A stretch of 64,000 bases of DNA from JBCDKH01 sp964388485 (GTDB taxonomy: Bacteria; Planctomycetota; Phycisphaerae; Tepidisphaerales; Tepidisphaeraceae): NCBI GenBank assembly GCA_964388485.1, contig CAYMAS010000011.1, positions 33,098 to 97,097 on the forward strand, written 5' to 3'. The notes beneath the pieces were generated by a model. It was not told the DNA's origin and ran no database searches. It saw only the letters and a list, made by a program, of their open reading frames with translations. Shown one piece after another: positions 63,336 to 64,000 of the stretch. The position numbers were made by a program, and so were the translations under genes. Position 1 is the first letter of the stretch; each line of letters begins with the position of its first letter.

Positions 63336-64000
63336 TCATGCCGCCGGCAGCAGCCTCGCGTCCTCCGCATCAGGCAGCCGCATCGTCGGTCTCTGATCGA
63401 CCAGCTGTCGCGTCACGTCATACTTGCCGCGACTCTCCACCATCCACGGCTCCTCCGCCACGCGCTCCTGCCACCGGTCCCGCAACTCCCGCGCGTACGC
63501 CTCCAACTTCGGATCGAACTTCGGCTTCGCCGCCTTCTCCGCCTCCGGTTTCTGAATAGCTCCTAGCTCCTGGCTCCTGGCTTCTTCCGCACAAAGCTCC
63601 CGGCTCCTGGCTCCTTCCGCGACCTTCGGCCTGAATCGCAGCCCACCCGATGCCACGTCCGTCTCCTTCGGCAACACCGGCTTCGCGACCTTCTTCACCC
63701 GCTTTCGCTTCGGAGCCCCCACCCCCACCCCCGGCAGCGCCTTCTGATCCAGCACCATGCCCTCCGGCAGCGGCGCACGCTCCAACTCGCTCCAGTGCAT
63801 CCCAGGCGGAATCGGCAGCACGAGTCGATCCTGCCCGATCGCTCCGCCGGCCGTCTTGAACGGATACCACCACGGCGTCTCTTCGTCACCAGCTCGAATT
63901 CGCCTTTGCCAGAAGATGTGGATCCGCCGCTTGCCCGCACTGCCGGCCCGAAACGCGATCGGCACGAACCCCATCGCCTCCCAGAATCGGTTCGCAGGGA
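63336..64000 (-). CDS. GNAT-like acetyltransferase, 5' end outside the window
   Basis: The frame is open to the window edge. The segment NRFWEAMGFVPIAFRAG, then KRRIHIFWQRRIRAGDE, is typical of the C-terminal part (motif B) of GNAT acetyltransferases. After that comes a WWYPFKTAGGAIGQDRLVLP segment and a long Lys/Glu/Ala-rich tail ending YDVTRQLVDQRPTMRLPDAE. The tail holds an in-frame repeat (63558-63620) that encodes a tandem EARSQELG-type peptide. The acetyl acceptor is unknown. The portion visible is about 220 residues. Confidence 0.65.
   Translation of the reverse strand, partial: PANRFWEAMGFVPIAFRAGSAGKRRIHIFWQRRIRAGDEETPWWYPFKTAGGAIGQDRLVLPIPPGMHWSELERAPLPEGMVLDQKALPGVGVGAPKRKRVKKVAKPVLPKETDVASGGLRFRPKVAEGARSRELCAEEARSQELGAIQKPEAEKAAKPKFDPKLEAYARELRDRWQERVAEEPWMVESRGKYDVTRQLVDQRPTMRLPDAEDARLLPAA
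63558..63620. repeat. gctcctggctcc-family repeat inside the acetyltransferase gene
   Basis: Two tandem units of about 30 bp, sharing gctcctggctccttc (63603-63617) with the complement of the left arm at 14080-14120. They stay in frame and encode two copies of A-E-x-A-R-S-x-E-L. Confidence 0.65.

Overview
This is a GC-rich (about two-thirds G+C by eye), gene-dense chromosomal window that looks like a member of the Planctomycetota, most likely class Phycisphaerae. I infer this from a PEP-CTERM protein carrying dockerin-like Asp-rich loops, two type II pseudopilin-like proteins, a giant secreted repeat protein whose N-terminus has a planctomycete-style LExRxLL motif, the futalosine menaquinone enzyme MqnE, and two very different SecA proteins. 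A run of 25 Ns at 34083-34107 shows the window is scaffolded and draft. I found no tRNA, rRNA, CRISPR array, prophage or IS transposase. Both ends cut genes: an rRNA cytosine methyltransferase on the left and a GNAT-like acetyltransferase on the right.

Layout. 1-3 kb: methyltransferase end, FmdB-type zinc ribbon, outer-membrane beta-barrel protein, FAD amine oxidase and a cysteine-rich small protein. 3-9 kb: an overlapping trio of multi-pass PMT/ArnT-like glycosyltransferases, then a YdjM-like membrane hydrolase. 9-11 kb: metY and an orphan fliS. 11.1-18.4 kb: a co-directional four-gene block of periplasmic adaptor, GAF-adaptor fusion, PqqD-like/M50/adaptor fusion and a short SecA-like ATPase. 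I regard this block as the most interesting system here. 18.4-27.6 kb: exported MsrB, another membrane glycosyltransferase, FG-GAP/PEP-CTERM protein, aldehyde dehydrogenase, pseudopilin, trpF, M3 peptidase and a hotdog-like protein. 27.6-37 kb: cell-surface polysaccharide genes (large membrane protein, UDP-glucose dehydrogenase, TagO/WecA-type initiator, nucleotide-sugar epimerase, PHP-GT4 fusion). 37-49.4 kb: trpD, galK, tmk, M48 lipoprotein protease, RluB-type synthase, AAA+ ATPase, GH42 beta-galactosidase, mqnE, a lipoprotein and a response-regulator protein. 49.5-56.5 kb: dnaK, a second pseudopilin and an unusually long housekeeping SecA. 56.5-64 kb: APH-like kinase, twin lipoproteins flanking a nine-repeat PPC-domain secreted protein, and the partial acetyltransferase.

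Two themes link the regions. The first is export and cell surface: two SecA proteins, several signal-peptide or lipoprotein products, adaptor fusions, and polysaccharide synthesis. The second is a collection of at least six families of small palindromic or inverted repeats. Most lie within about 25 bp of a stop codon, and three copies lie in frame inside coding sequences. The most striking is a 34-bp terminal-inverted-repeat element present twice (34047-34224 and 43918-44079); the scaffold gap falls inside one copy.
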